Made by a program: the position numbers and the translations under genes | Shown here: one piece after another, positions 36,391 through 48,600 of the stretch | Layout of the letters: each line of letters opens with the position of its first letter | Numbering within the stretch: the first letter of the stretch is position 1 | DNA from: Episyrphus balteatus | Taxonomy: Eukaryota; Arthropoda; Insecta; Diptera; Syrphidae | DNA: 64,000 bases | Direction of reading: 5' to 3' | Assembly (NCBI RefSeq): GCF_945859705.1 | Contig: NC_079134.1 | Coordinates: 118,916,620 to 118,980,619, forward strand | Notes under the pieces: model-generated | Told to the model about the DNA's origin: nothing | Databases searched by the model: none | Seen by the model: only the letters and a program-made list of their open reading frames with translations

Positions 36391-38181
36391 GGCTATAGTA
36401 ATCCCATGTCTGATTGTTATCTCAACTTTTTTTTTGTACGAATGCATAGCTTGACTATATCATGACAAAATAAAAAGCATGTAAAAGCTACATTCTTCTA
36501 GTTTTAGAATCTTAGAACCAAATACCTATGTATTTTATTTCAAATGGTGAAATAGAAAAATCATTGGAACTATCCCAAAACCACATTTTCTTGCATTTGC
36601 GATCAAAATATGCCCTTTTACCTTTTGAGTTTATTTTAACATTTTATTTATAAATATCGTTTAAATTTTAGATAACAAAAATGTTTTAATTAAAAATAAA
36701 GAAAAGTATACAAAAATGGTACGAAAAGATTTTTTTTTCAAAATTTAATATTTTATAAAAACTTTTAATTTTTATTTGCAGTTGCAAATTTGAACAAAAC
36801 CGTATATCCAGAGTCCTTGTTCGCAAACATAAATCAGTTTAAGCAAATAAACGAGGTTGTTTCGTATTGTATTAAAATACTTTAAAATAATGTGAAATAT
36901 GGCCATATTGTATGAACTTGATCCCTACCTACTCTTGCATTATGCGGTTTAAGAAAATAGTAAGTATATGCCACAGTGCATGTGGAAAACATTCAAACAA
37001 TGTGAACTACAACTTTGGCCTAGATATTATTACAAAAAGCACCCTAATCAAAATTAAATAAACACTTCTATAACTGAAGAAAATCTTCTTCTTTTCGTTA
37101 ATAAAAACAAAAAACAAAATCCTTCCAAACATACATAAGAATCAAACATTCAAAAATAAATATTCAATTCAAAATAATACAAAAATTTAAAATAAATTCA
37201 ATTTCAATATTACAGAAACAAAAATAAACAAACACACTACTAGCACAAAACAAAACTAATACAAATACACCAAATATAAATAATATTGTAAATGTGGTTA
37301 CTTAGTAACCAAAAGTCCTTTTCAGGGATTTTTCGGCCATCGAATACACAATCCTAAAACGATTGTGGCGCCACCCCTCAAACGATTGTGGCTCCACCCC
37401 TCAAACATAGCGGACGTTTTTTCCGGTGTCACTTCTATATATAATTATTCAATGATATTACAAAACGGACTGCAGAAAAAACGAAACCCAGAGAAACAAA
37501 AGTCTTGACAAAGAACAATTATGAGATTCGAAAGCGAGTCAAGAAAATATTCAAATAATATTGAAAAACTTATTGTTTTTGAGGAGCGACTAACTTCTAC
37601 CATTGTTAAACATCAAAATAAAGAAAACTTGTATTGTTAAAACTTTATAAGAGAAAATAAATTTATTCCAAAAGCAAACGAAAATCAGAACGATGGGTAA
37701 AAGCGCTCGTTAATTCAATGAGTATTTTTTAATGATACTTGTTTTACACAATTGAAATTTCACGAATACGCAGTCTTGCAAACGGTAACGTTTTACGCAA
37801 TAGGGGCCCAGAAGATTTCCATTAGTTTTCAAAAATGTGTTTACTCAGTTCCAAACCTTTCTCATCTTACATCGCTCTTTTTTCACAAAAAACACTCATT
37901 TTTACTCATACAAAAATTTTCCTTTCGCACCTGCTCGAATTTATAAGAAGATATGAAGGTGGCGCTACATTTATTTGTAACTCAGTTCGAATTTGGGCTC
38001 AGTTCGAAAACGGTATTGTTATAAGTACTTTAGTAGTTTTCAAGCAGAGTTTTCAAATAAACTGGAAAATATTAAACAAATGAAGAAAACTAATCAGTGG
38101 TCGAGTCGCTTTTGATGACGGATTTGCACTTCTCTATTCTTAAAAGCTATTTGACTTCGCTCGACCAGTGTGATTAAATTT

Positions 38182-39149
38182 AGCTCTATTTTGCTATTCG
38201 ATTCACGTGAATTTCTAAACGAGGATTTAAATGACGCAAGGAGTATTTGCAGTAAAAACCTGGTCAAAAGTAACTTTTCTGAAAATCAAAATTGACATCA
38301 AAAAGTTTAACAAAGTGGGTTCAAAACATACATGCACTTATTTTTTGGTTTTTCGATCGTGCCCTTTTAAAAAATGAGTTCAAAGTTATTTGTTACATCT
38401 ACTTCAGTTTAAGCGAGGTAGGTAATTTGGTAAGTGTTATTCAATATGGGATATCGAAGTGTTGTGATACATAGAAATCTAAAAAAATTTAAATGGAGAA
38501 TTCTTCTTCAGTTATTTATTAACGATATTAATAAAGTTTTGGATATATTAGATTGTGTTTTCTATTCAATTCGGGTTAGAACTAGTATCTAAAAACTTGA
38601 TATATTTTTTTAAGTTATTATTTGAACTTTGTTTTAGTATACCCCATTATTCTGCGGTGAATTGAAACTACTTATGAGTTAGTTTATATATTCCTTAAAC
38701 CAATGCAACACAAATTGGTTGCTCTTAGGTGCTCTTTAGAGAATTAAGGGTCAATTAGTTTTTCAATTCCTGATAGAAAATACTCCGTACTTTATGCAAT
38801 GTTTTTTATTTTTAAATTAAATTTACTGGTGTTATTAGTGTATTTTATTTTGGTTAATCTTAATTAAGGTTAAGGTAGATAGAAAAGAAACTGAGAATTG
38901 CGTAATAGGCTTGGGGCCAACAATTTGAGCAAAATAATGTCGGAAGGCGGAAATAGGCCATTAATAAAATTTATAAGTTTTTGATGATAAAATAAAAATA
39001 ACAAAAACCACGAAAAAAAAGTTGGCCAGGTTTTTAATGAAAATACTCCTATGTCTTATGTGTGACGGTTAAAATTAAATCAAAGCCAATTTGGCGTGAT
39101 TAATGAGTGAATCTTTCGATTCACACGAATCGAATAGCAGAATAGTGCT
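38182..39149. mobile_element. Non-autonomous element with 32-bp inverted repeats
   Basis: AGCTCTATTTTGCTATTCGA and right-end inverse of AGCACTATTCTGCTATTCGA. 968 bp of AT-rich, non-coding interior. Confidence 0.65.
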
Positions 39150-39252
39150 GAAAATCTTACCCAGCAGCATAGAGAAACCGTTATTCTTAATTGTTCCTAT
39201 CTCAAAAGACAACCAGCATCAATCACTTACCACAAATTATTATATAAATAAT

Positions 39253-39384
39253 CGGCCCTAGCGGGGTATCCCTCGAAACGGAAAATTCTACGATTTTATA
39301 CGAATTTTGCTTCGAGGTGTACTTCCGACAGATTCGTATGAAATCGGAATAATTTCCGCTTCGACAAATACCTCGCTAGGCCCG
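39253..39384. mobile_element. 132-bp foldback MITE in the Megator 3' flank
   Basis: CGGCCCTAGCGGGGTATC and inverse of CGGGCCTAGCGAGGTATT, with further pairing across CGAAACGGAAA. It lies 220 bp past the Megator stop. Confidence 0.7.
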
Positions 39385-39432
39385 AATGTTTTTTTTTTTC
39401 AAACACACATTTTACTTGAAGTAATTCCCAAT

Positions 39433-39438
39433 TTTATT
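39433..39438 (-). terminator. Candidate polyadenylation signal of Megator
   Basis: AATAAA on the minus strand 164 nt past the Megator stop. It lies just beyond a small foldback element that ends the gene's 3' flank. Confidence 0.4.
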
Positions 39439-39601
39439 TGACATTTGTTATTAAGTATTTTAGTGTTCATTTAATGCAATCAGCAGCGATAGGATGTCGA
39501 AATTAATATCGGTTTATATAATAACTGAGTGTGTAGTGGAATAAGTATTTTGGAAGAAAATAGCATCACGTTTTATATTTTAGTTTCTAATTATAACTTA
39601 T

Positions 39602-42600
39602 TTATGAATAGCGCATGTTTCCATAATTCATGCCACCTGGACGTCGCATACGACGCGCCCTTTGAGCACGTTGATTTTGGAATCCACGAGATGGACTTCC
39701 TGGATTGGGTGATGCGTTACGTGGACTTCCTGACTGATCTAAAATGAAAAAAAAGAAATACAAATTCTAGCGACTAATAACACACACAAAAATAAATTAA
39801 CCTTGCCAAACAATTGGTGTTGGTCTTCCTCCTCTTTGAAATCCCCTGGGTCGCCTGGTAGCCACGTTACCTCGGGTTGTTTTAGACCTTGTGTTTATTG
39901 AGGGCGATGTTGAGGCTTCTGCTTCACGTCCCTCCTCCTTTAATGTTAAATATATATATTTTTAAATATAAATTCAAGAGGCAAAAATATAATAAGCTGA
40001 AATTACTTCTAAGTCTTCTTCAAGGTTAGCTTTTTCACCTTCTGATGAGACTGCGTCAATGCCTTCGCTATCTTCTGCAGCTGTACCTTCAATTTGGTTT
40101 TGTTGAATTTCAGATCCAGATTGCGTAGCACCCCGACCTGTTAAATAATCATTCATTTTATTAAATTCAAAACCTAAGAGAGGTAATTCTTACTTTCAGC
40201 AGAATCTACGTTATGAGAAACGGATGCAACCTGTGCGGTTTCGAGTTCCCTTTCATCGGCAGCCACCACACTGCAACTACCACCATCTTCAGAAACTTTA
40301 GCAGTTTCATCAGATTCTTTTTCTTCCCCTAGAAATTCATCACCTTCAGCATCCTCTGCAAGATCAATCTTTACTTCTCCCTCCTCTTCTTCTATAAACT
40401 TAGATCCTTGTGGGGAACTAACGCTTTCACTACAACTATGTGAAATCATTTTTCATTAAACAAAGAAGAGATTTATAAAGCTTGTAAGAGTTTACCTGTC
40501 GGATCTGTGTCCGCTGAATTGAGGAGTGTTTGCTTCTTCAACAGCTTCACCACCTTCGATTCCCTGTTGCAACATCATAAGAGTTGCTTTTTGTTGGCGG
40601 GACAATGTTGTTGTTTGTTTGCGCGATACACCTGGTGGAACATTGGTCGGTTCACAACTGCCACTACTTATTGCCTGACTTTGTTGGTTATTATCTTGGT
40701 TAGCACTTGAGCCTGCATCAGGATCATTTTGATTTTCTGAAGTACATTGGACAGGAACATCCATACAATCATCAATTTCCACTTCATTTGTGTCGCCTTG
40801 AATATTACTTTCATCTACTTCAGGACATTCGTTGCCATCCATATCTTGATCCTGTTCATATGAATCTTCATAACCTTCGTTTTCTCCATCCTCAGTTGGG
40901 CCATCATCTGCTTCAGCGTTTCCCTCGTCAACCATTCCTTCATCTTCCTCTGAGTCAACAATTACAATGTCATCTTCTTGATCTCTTTGAGATGAGGTGG
41001 GAACCTGGTATTCTACATCAACTCCAGATTCCGAAACACCTACTTGAGAGCCCATAGCCTCTCCAGTGCGAGTTCTTTTGTTAAGAGGCTTTGATTTCTC
41101 ACCACAATCTTCGGCAGTGCTAGTTGAACTATCGCCTTCAATATCTCTGGGTCTCTTATGACCGCTGGCCTGGGTGGTAGTTACGTTGCTGCTGGAAGAT
41201 GCATGCCTGTGACTACTGATGGAAACATGAGATGAACTTGTTGTTCCTGAAGTACTTGGCTGGTTGTTTGGCTCTTGTTGACTTTGCACTGTAACTGGGG
41301 CATTCTGAGATCCTTCCACTCGAGGCGATACCAGAGCAACAACTTGTTGTTGTCCGCCACTAACGAGGACCTGTGATTCGTTTGTCTGCAAAGGAACGCT
41401 CTCAGCTTCTTGGGAACATTCTGCTGCAGATGCTCCCATTGGTGGTACTGCAGCAACAGCCACAGCTGCTGTGCTTGTTGATGGCATGTAATCGGTGTGT
41501 GAGCTGGTTGGTGAAGATGACATTGATTCAACATTGCTTCCAGTTGTATGAACTTGCTGTTGTGGGGGCACCAATGCTGTGTTACTGCCTGAAGCTGACC
41601 CTTGACCCACACTTATAGTGCTGTTTTGACTTGTAGGTAGAATAGCTGCAGTTCGACTATTTTGAACGGAAATAGGTCTAATACTGGCTAAGGGGGTGTC
41701 ACCGCCTCTCCATGGAGTTACTGTTGCCGATTGTTGGCTACTTGAACCAGACATTGGTTTGACGTTTGCTGTTCGAGGTGATGATTCGGAAATGCAACCC
41801 TTATCGGAAATGGTGCTGGAGCTTGTGGACGGCTTTGCTGATTGCTGCAAGCCCAGTTGTCTGTTTAGTTGATTTATACGTAAAAGAAGTGATTCGTTTT
41901 CTCGAGTAAGTCTAGTGATGGCTTCCTTATTTCCAGCTGTTTGTTCCAACAAATCTTTTTCTAGGCGGGCAAGTTTCTCGTCATATTGTGTTTTAATGCC
42001 GGTAATTATAGAATCATGATCTTCAGTAGATTGTTTAAGATTTTGTAGCTTAGTTTTGGTTTGAGCCAGCTCTTGTGATACTAAGTTCTTCGATTCGGTA
42101 AGACTCATTATTCTGGACTTTGCTTCTCTCAATAAGAGTTTTCCTCTTTCGTCCTTTTCAACAGAAGCTCGTAAATCTTCGTTGTCTTTACGCATCTTTT
42201 CATTTTCTTCCTGAATAGTTTTTATTACAGAGTTCAGTTGTTCTATTGTTTCCTTCAATCCTTCCTTTTCGTTGTCAGTCTTGACAGATGATGGTCCGCC
42301 TTCGCTGGTGTTTGCTCCGGAATTCGAGTTGTCTCCACTTGCTTCAGTTGAGGCAGCCTGTTTGTTTGAAAGCTCAATGAATGAATCCTTGTAGCGCTTA
42401 GCAATTTTTCTGATTTGAATTTCCTTGTTCTTTGAGTCGACAAGTTGGGCGTCTTTAGATTCCAGATCTTCTGCAATTTTTTGAATATTTTCTTCCTTTT
42501 GTAAAAGTTGATTTTTAAGCTCCATCACTTCTTGTGTCAAACGTGAGTTTTGTTGCTTAAGCAAATTGAAGTCATCAGTGAGTTTTTTCTTTTCTTCTGT

Positions 42601-45600
42601 AACCGTTGTTAGTTGACGTCCAAGGTTTGTTATTTCTGCCTCCATTTTAACCTTTTCCGTTTTAATTTGGTTAAGTTCTTCATTTACTTGTCTTAGTATT
42701 TCTTTTTCAGATGTCAACATTTTGGCAAGATTTTCTCTCTCTGCTTGCAGTCTCTTGAATTCTTCTGGATTTTTGTTGTTCTTTTCTATGAGAACGTTAG
42801 CTCTTTGTCTCCATTTGATGGCTTCAGTGCGAAGAGAATTGTTTTCGGTGGAGAGTTCTTCGATTTTGGATGACAATTCGTGGTTTTGCTTTTGCAACGG
42901 AAATAGTTCATCTTCAATTTTACCTGTACGATCGCTAAGCTCCTTTACTCGAGCAGACAATGCATCGCGCTCTTCGCGAAGAATACGGTTGCTATCGGTG
43001 ATGGCATTGAGAGTTTCAATTTTGCGTAGAATTTCTTCGTGACGTGAAGCAGTCGCAGAACTGGTTTCGAATTTCGAACGCTCTTGATTTAGGAATCCAT
43101 TTAGTTCATCAATTTTCTTTTGAGAAATTGTGTGCTCAGAGACAAGACGCACATTTTCAGATTTAAGAATGTCAAATTTAGCAACTGCAATGTCTTTTTC
43201 TTTACGGAGATATTTAATTATTTGCAATAATTGATCATTGTTCTTTACGTCTTCTTCGGCAATAGATTTGTTTATATCGGATGATTCATTGAGCGAATCG
43301 TTGTTTGAAGAGTAAACACTGGAAGTGCTAATAACCGAAAGTTTTGATGTAAGTGCTTGAATTTGACTGTGAAGTGAAGCATTTTGTAAGTCCAAGTCGA
43401 CCAATCGGCTTTCTAGTTCTTGATTTTCCTTTTGTAGAAGTCGCTTTGTCTCATCCAAAGTTCTTCTGTTCTCATTCAACTCGTTGACAGCTGCATCACG
43501 GCCTTCTTGCAAGCTCGAAATTTGCTCACGAATCTAAATTGAAAGAGGAAAAAGAATAAAATGTTGATTCGAAATATGACTTAACATCAAGGATAAGATG
43601 ACAGATGGTCCCACTAAATACACTGCGTTTAACTTCATGAAAGACAACAGTAAAATGTATCTAAATACTGAGTTATGATCAGGGAAATCGTTAAAAAATT
43701 TAAATAATGGTTGTTAAAAAAGTTGAAAAATCTGTTAATCTGTTATTAGGAAAAAGGCTGACACACTTAGACCAGTAATGATTCCGTTATAGTACGAAGC
43801 CACTTTGACGAAATTCCTTACTAATTAAACCAGCTCATTAAGGTTTTCATTAAGACGTGATTGGAGATCACATTACAAATATAAAAGGTAATGTACATAG
43901 GTACTCCGAGTTTCGAATTGCGTAAAAAATGTACAAAAAAACTCTATGAGAGGAATGTACATTTGATATTCCTCTCAGTTTTTTATGTTTGTATCCTGTC
44001 ACCTTTTTCAACCATAAAGTCGAACGATTTGGCATAATATACTAGTTCACTGAATAGGGAAGAATCTGAAAAGAGTTATGACGTCAGCTACATATATTTG
44101 AATGCAGCTTTGAAGAGGGGCATCGCTGCCAAGCTCGTCCGGCTGTGCAGGATGACGATGGAGAATGCACGCTGTTCCGTCATAGTCGGTTAAGACCTAA
44201 CTGAAGCATTTGATGTCGAAAAATGTTTTAGACAAGGCGAAGCACTGTGGGATGAAATGGAATTCTAGCGCGCCAAAAGTTCGTTTGAGAAGACTATACT
44301 ATATAAGGTCTTATTTTCTTCTGCATTTACTTTTTAAGGTCATTGCTAACATTTTATATATGCAGAAAATCGAAAACAAAATAAGGGTGAGAGGGTTGAG
44401 GGGTTAATAAGCTCGGTTGAAAGAGAAGTATCAATCTCGGTAGGTGCAATTTAAAACTGTCATATAAAATATGTTTTGGTATTCTTATAAACTTGTTTTA
44501 AGATTTGAGTTTTATGATATCAAATTAGATTAATTCTTTGTATGAGGGGGTATGAAGATGGGAGAGTATAGGTATTTGTCAGGGTAAGAGAGATTTATGG
44601 ACTGACTGCATAATGAAAAGATAATAATACTGCCCTTTTGAAATAAAAACATCTTTTTTTTATCTTAAGATTATTTTTTCATAATATTTTCTGAATCACT
44701 ATCAGTAAGGGTATTCACGTAACGATATAATTTTCTACTTTGCAGAAAAATAGAAAATTCCGCAAAAGGCTTAAATGAACACCCCAGCAGAAAATAATTG
44801 CGTAAACAAGGGAAACAAACAGCTGTTTGTTAAACGTCAAATTGAACTTATAAAATGTGTTCAATTAAAAAAATAAAGTCAAGCTAATTTTGCAAATACT
44901 ATGCAACAATAAAAAAAAATGTAATTTGCTCAGATAAAATAATATTTTTTTTAGTATTAACATATGTTATTTGTGGTTATTTGAATAATAAGACATAAAT
45001 CGCGTTCAAAAAGATTATTCCAGATACGAGTCACCCAGATAGCCTATCCGATAGGTGATTAAACACATCTTTTTAAGTTTTTTCTATTTTTATTGTTGTT
45101 TTCCGAATTGATGATACATAAGGATCTGAAGATGGTATTTATTCTTGATATTTTCTGGTGTGGTCTCTTCTCATTAGCCTATATTCTTTATTACATGCTT
45201 CTGCAGCTTCTTCTGACAGTTGACCTTCGACCGTGAATAAAGATATAATAACCAAATAAGTTTTATTGGGTTATATGAAATTTACTTATTTATTTACCCA
45301 ATGGCAAACTCATCTTACGAATGACATGAGCACCATGCAATAAAATATGATGTACGCTAGATGGAAGATAAAACCATGGATAGAGCATAACAAATAATTT
45401 TGCGGTCTCGCGAGCAAATGCCTCAAATTAATTTTTTTTTAATCTCCGGGCTGTGTTCCCATTATTTGTTGTTCCTGCGCTTATGTAAATGAAATACAAA
45501 TTTATCTTTTTGTTCGTAAGTCATTTTAAAAGTTAAAAAATGTAATAACTTTTAAAAAGGAGATACTTTTGAATTTGGATTATAACGTTAAAAATATAAA

Positions 45601-48600
45601 ACACTTAACACGCACTTGTACCTACTTGGAAGCTTAACTGAACTGAGAGTCTATTAAGCTTTCGCGACTTAAGTAATGTTTAAACGGCTGACAAACAATG
45701 GTAATTTCACGCATAATTCAAATCGTGGCATATAGGTATAAAATGGCAGACAATACGACAACTTACCAGTCGGGAAAAATAGAAATGTAACGTCATTTTG
45801 ATTGATAATCTCTCACAAAATATCGTATAACTAGACAAGTTGGCTGGAATTGGCTATGATTTTTTGGCAAGTTTAGCTCAAGACACTAGCCAACCAAGAA
45901 AATGAAAAGAGAAGAGCTTGCGAAATTTTGGCGGTCTTTTGAAAACAAAACTTGTGGACAAAAAAACACTTAATTTAATTGTGTCAATTATAAGCAACGA
46001 ATAAAAATATAAAGTTGTTGTTCATCATTACTGATTCCTTACATTACTTAGTAGTGGTGAAAAAAATCCTAGCTCATATCTGTTTATTAAAAGAGGAATA
46101 TCGATTGATTGAAAATGGACCAATTTGGCTTGGAAATTTAAATTATTTAAAGGCCTCTATGATACGACGAATAACGGAGAAGTGTGTTGGGTTTTCCAAT
46201 AATGGGTACTAGAATTCTTTTAGTTCAAGTATTAAGAGTGTTCTCTGAAAATATTAAATATTTTCGAAACTATTTTTGAAAATGGGTTTTGGCGCACTAG
46301 AGTCCCATTTCATCCCACAGTGCGGCGCTGGTCACCCTAAGTAAGTTAATAAGTAATAATTAAATTATAATAAGATAATTATATTTTCAATCCGAAACCT
46401 TGCAAATCTTCTGTGCGATGAGTCGTTTTCGATATATATAGACTTGCGCGTTTTTAAAATGAGCTGAATTCACAACTTCCCCTGCATTTGACTAGTCATT
46501 GACTGAGCTTATACACTCTCGTCATGGTACTACCACGTTCACCTCGTAATGAAACTAAAATAACGAAAAAAATGTGCCAATGTCATTTTCAAGACGCCAA
46601 GTTCTAACCTAACCTAAAACTGATTAGAAAAAATGTGAAAATGTAAAAAAAATGCAATTTTTTAAATCAAGTTTAGGTTTAATACACAATATTGGAAATA
46701 ACAAATTTAAAAATGGAGCGGTATCCCTTTTGATACAAGGTCCGCCAATGTGTTTTGATTTTTGTAATGTTCTATTTGGAATCAGTTTTTTATGTTCTCA
46801 TAATTAAGCGCTTAGAAGGAGGGAAAAAAGCAGATAACTTTTATAACAATTTTTATGACAAAGCTCAGAAACTATTTGATTTTTTAAATCAGCGATGAAG
46901 ATTTATTTTTTTACAAATTTTTTAACGATAAAACCTTTTTTGAAAATATGCCAATTTCAAATAAAAGAGAAATGACAAAACAGTCTTCGAGAAACATACT
47001 GATACACAGATTAGTGGGACCTTAATTATACTAGGGGATTGTTATAGCGATCAGGAAAACGGATGAGGAAACTGATTTAAATTGATAATTGCAATTCCAG
47101 GCAAAAATGCCGCATTTATCGATAGAAAATTAAGAATAAGTTCATTGGGCTGATCAATTTATTGATAAATACATATAAAGTTTTGTGTTTTTCTGATGAT
47201 TTGGATCAGAAAAATAAAGAAATACATTTTTTTCCAAGAATAATTGAGTTGAACAATTGAAAATATTTCTTGCAAAACTAATGTTTCAGTAACTTGCAAT
47301 AGAATAGTTTGGCATTTGTTCTTTGAATCGCATAAAATACCTATTATTATCGTTTTCCTGATCGCTTTAACCGGCCTCATAATCGATAATTTACAGAAGT
47401 TTGAATAAAATTTATCAAATTAAATTATGAATTTAAATAAAGTAGAAACTTACCTTTGAAAGCTCACTTTTAACTTTAGATAGTTCCTGGATATCTGCTG
47501 AGTGTAAAACCATTTCATTAGCATACTTCTGCTCTACTGAATTAAGAGACTCCGAGAGATTATTAAATTCAGATCGAACATTTCTCAATTCCCGATTGCA
47601 TTCATTTAATTTCTGAAGTGTCTCCTTTAATTCTTCTTGAGTTTTCTGTAATTGCATCGGTTTTGCACTTCCACTATTTTGTGCTTCTGTAACAGCTTGT
47701 AATTGAATTTCTGTTTCGAGTTCTTCAATGCGAGACCTCAAATCTGTTTCCAATTGTTTCAGAGCCTTTATTTCAGCCTCAGCCTTTGCTACATAATTAT
47801 TATGAAGTTGATCAAGATTCTTAATTTCTTTTTCAGCACTTTCAGACATTTTGAAATATTGTTCAGCATGTTCTTTTGCCTTGGCTAGTTCATTATTAAG
47901 AAACTGTAATTCAAGTTGGTATTCTTCATTTTTCATGGTCAATTCACGTATTTGTTTGTTGGCTGCTGCAATTGGATTATCGTCTTTAGATGGTGCAAGA
48001 CTTTCCTGAAGTTTTTTACTGAGTTCATCAATCTGCAGTGATTTTGTGTTCAATTCATTACGCAATGAGAGCATTTCTTGTCGAAGTTGATCAGCAACTC
48101 GAGTTTCTTCTTCCATTCTCTCCTTAGCAGTTTCAGTTTGACGTTTCATATCAGCAGCAAGTTCTCTAAAACGATCTTGTTCTTCTTGATAACGGCGACG
48201 TTGAGCTGATAACTCTCGTTGGGTCTCATCTAATCGCGATTCCAAGCGAGCTTTACCCTCCATTTCTGATCGTTCAAAACTAGCTTTTATCATTTCCAAG
48301 TTATTCAAGAGTAGATGTTGATTTTGTCTTTCACGATGGAAACCTTCTTTTTCGGATTGTAAACGCGAAACGGCATCCTTAAGAAGACGTGTCTCTTGTC
48401 GTAAATGATTAACCTCGGATTCAGCTGCCGAAAGATTTTTCTGAGCTTTTATAATTTCATCCTTTAGATATAAAGTGGTTTGCTCGTGCTTTATGTTTGT
48501 GTTTTCATAGTTCTTATTTCTATCTTCAAGAGCGGCAATTTGTTGTTTGTATGTGTTGATATTTTTTTGTTGTATCTTAAGCTGTTCCTTGTTATATTCA

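Larger units (their letters stand above)
33417..37458. mobile_element. 4-kb region bounded by 40-bp inverted repeats
   Basis: CATTGAATAATTATATATAG (33424-33443) and the following AAGTGACACCG are matched in inverse at about 37422-37455. The interior has no recognisable protein. It contains a 95-bp tandem repeat, Tc1-like end fragments near 34447 and 34657 (GGTTCACTTGGTTAGACGCA), and a foldback MITE at 36209-36390. A single large element is inference. Confidence 0.5.
28150..39430. other. 11-kb gene-free region between RpS23 and Megator
   Basis: No real gene seen on either strand. It is filled by the elements listed separately (28650-30956, 30983-31214, 31561-32338, 33417-37458, 38182-39149, 39253-39384) and otherwise unrecognised AT-rich DNA. 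Confidence 0.7.

Noticed and set aside
33417..37458. Polinton/Maverick or LTR element
   Set aside because: Repeats are inverted, not direct, and no integrase, polymerase, gag or pol fragment is readable.
40507..43042. Plus-strand open frames across Megator exon 4
   Set aside because: Antisense shadows of a long coding exon with biased composition.
43930..43985. Hairpin with 10-bp stem (GAGAGGAAT / ATTCCTCTC) as a microRNA precursor
   Set aside because: Stem too short and the loop arrangement does not resemble a pre-miRNA.
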